The notes under the pieces: model-generated | The model's input: the letters and a program-made list of their open reading frames with translations, nothing else | Database searches by the model: none | Told to the model about the DNA's origin: nothing | Program-made: the position numbers and the translations under genes | In this document: positions 63,199 to 64,000 of the stretch, one piece after another | Position numbering within the stretch: position 1 is the stretch's first letter | Layout: every line of letters starts with the position of its first letter | Origin: Methylopila henanensis | Lineage (GTDB): Bacteria; Pseudomonadota; Alphaproteobacteria; Rhizobiales; Methylopilaceae | Direction: 5' to 3' | DNA length: 64,000 nucleotides | NCBI RefSeq assembly: GCF_042681025.1 | Contig: NZ_JBHUER010000002.1 | Location: 1 to 64,000 of the forward strand

Positions 63199-64000
63199 TC
63201 ACCAGAGCGTGTCGCGCGTGATCTCGGAGACCGCGCGGCGGCCTGTCAGCGCCATCGCGACCTCGAACTCGGCGCGCAGGATCGCCAGCATGTGGGCCAC
63301 GCCCACGGCGCCCGCGACGGCGAGCGCGTGGATCTGCGGCTGGCCGACCATCACCGCGCTCGCGCCGCAGGCGAGCGCCTTCAGCACATCGGTGCCTCTT
63401 CGCACCCCGCCGTCGAGCAGCAGCGGGGCCCGGCCGCCAACGCGCTCCGCCATCCGCTCCAGCGCGTGAAGGCTCGCGGGCAGAGTGTCGAGCGTCCGCC
63501 CTCCATGGTTCGAGACCACGATCCCGTCGACGCCGCGGTCGAGGGCGCGCTCGGCGTCGTCGGGATGGACGACGCCTTTCAGCAGCAGCGGGAGCGCCGT
63601 TTGCGCACGGAGCCAGTCGACGTCCGCCCAGGTCGGCGCGCCGTCGAGCAGCCCCTTGAACACCGGGCTCTCGCCGGGCCCGGCGCTGGAGCGCGCCATC
63701 GGCGCGCCGTGCAGATGCACGGCGTCGATCCGTTCGGCCCGGAAACCGGCGCGCTGCTCATCGTTGCGCACCCCGCTGACGGCGGCGTCCACCGTCAGCA
63801 CGATCGCGCGGCAGCCGCAGGCCTCCGCCCGCCGCAGCAGCCCGAGCGTCCAGTCCCGGTCGCCCTGCATGTAGAGCTGGAGCCAGAGCGGCGCACGGGC
63901 CGCGGCGGCGACCTCCTCGACCGCGGCGCTCGACAGCACGCTCAGCGTCATCCACGCGCCGAGGGCGCCGGCGCCGAGCGCCGTGGCGCGCTCGCCGTCG
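63199..64000 (-). CDS. FMN-dependent alpha-hydroxy-acid oxidase/dehydrogenase (5' partial)
   Basis: The C-terminal 267 or so residues of an LldD/glycolate-oxidase-family TIM barrel; the frame is open to the right edge, so the start is outside. Active-site and FMN residues are visible: LQLYMQGDRD, LTVDAAVSG, LLLKGVV (Lys), VSNHGGR (His, Arg) and DGGVRRGTDVLKALACGA. The open frame before the first internal Met is ALGAGALGAW, also family-like. Oxidises a 2-hydroxy acid such as lactate or mandelate; which one cannot be told. Convergent with the Nit1C cluster. Confidence 0.9.
   Translation of the reverse strand, partial: DGERATALGAGALGAWMTLSVLSSAAVEEVAAAARAPLWLQLYMQGDRDWTLGLLRRAEACGCRAIVLTVDAAVSGVRNDEQRAGFRAERIDAVHLHGAPMARSSAGPGESPVFKGLLDGAPTWADVDWLRAQTALPLLLKGVVHPDDAERALDRGVDGIVVSNHGGRTLDTLPASLHALERMAERVGGRAPLLLDGGVRRGTDVLKALACGASAVMVGQPQIHALAVAGAVGVAHMLAILRAEFEVAMALTGRRAVSEITRDTLW

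Overview
The window is a chromosomal stretch of a very GC-rich alphaproteobacterium, most likely in the order Hyphomicrobiales (Rhizobiales). The proteins look like those of Methylopila, Hansschlegelia, Methylobacterium or Bradyrhizobium relatives. This placement comes from codon bias, DUF2852 and DUF2336 proteins, an fdsGBA-fdhD-fdsD formate dehydrogenase and a formaldehyde-activating-enzyme homologue, not from a marker gene. Genes are densely packed, with many 1-4 bp overlaps (ATGA, GTGA, TGATG). I see no rRNA, tRNA, insertion sequence, phage gene or CRISPR array. One 51-base run of N (25450-25500) interrupts a PAP2 phosphatase gene.

Layout. 1-8 kb: the end of an unknown Ala/Pro-rich protein, a DUF6152/membrane protein pair, an Mla-type lipid transport operon (mlaE-mlaF-mlaD-lipoprotein) and, divergent from it, the dgcN-dgcA pair for D-glutamate catabolism. 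8-16 kb: a glycosyltransferase with an LpxH-like phosphatase, a DUF2852 protein, a possible beta-propeller protein, a short-chain dehydrogenase without its catalytic Tyr/Lys, a FadL porin and an FAH-family hydrolase. 16-25 kb: the glycine cleavage operon gcvT-gcvH-gcvP behind a tandem glycine riboswitch, an XRE-cupin regulator with a large dyad, thiD, an SRPBCC-M50 fusion protease and a DMT permease. 25-33 kb: the NAD-dependent molybdenum/tungsten formate dehydrogenase operon with its LysR regulator. 33-39 kb: cstA-ybdD (pyruvate/peptide uptake), then an ampG / Fae-like / ampC group. 39-46 kb: a sulfonate uptake and desulfonation operon with two binding proteins. 46-56 kb: an MBL hydrolase, NAD kinase, receiver and Hpt proteins facing a transglycosylase/DUF2336 pair, flavin enzymes and a secreted protein. 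56-63 kb: a complete Nit1C cluster. The last gene is a partial alpha-hydroxy-acid oxidase.

The most interesting system is the Nit1C cluster (56.3-63.2 kb). It has eight genes: Sll0783-like, nitrilase, radical SAM, GNAT, PurM-like, glycosyltransferase, MSMEG_0570-like and flavin oxidoreductase. The family is tied to nitrogen starvation and, in Pseudomonas, to growth on cyanide, but as far as I know the product of the whole pathway is unresolved. Here it lies behind a textbook sigma-54 promoter, next to a divergent MocR-type regulator whose intergenic region carries repeated CCYGCAAT boxes. The formate dehydrogenase, the glycine cleavage system and the Fae-like protein point to active one-carbon metabolism. 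Formate released by a cyanide-hydrolysing nitrilase could feed the Fds enzyme, but that link is inference.
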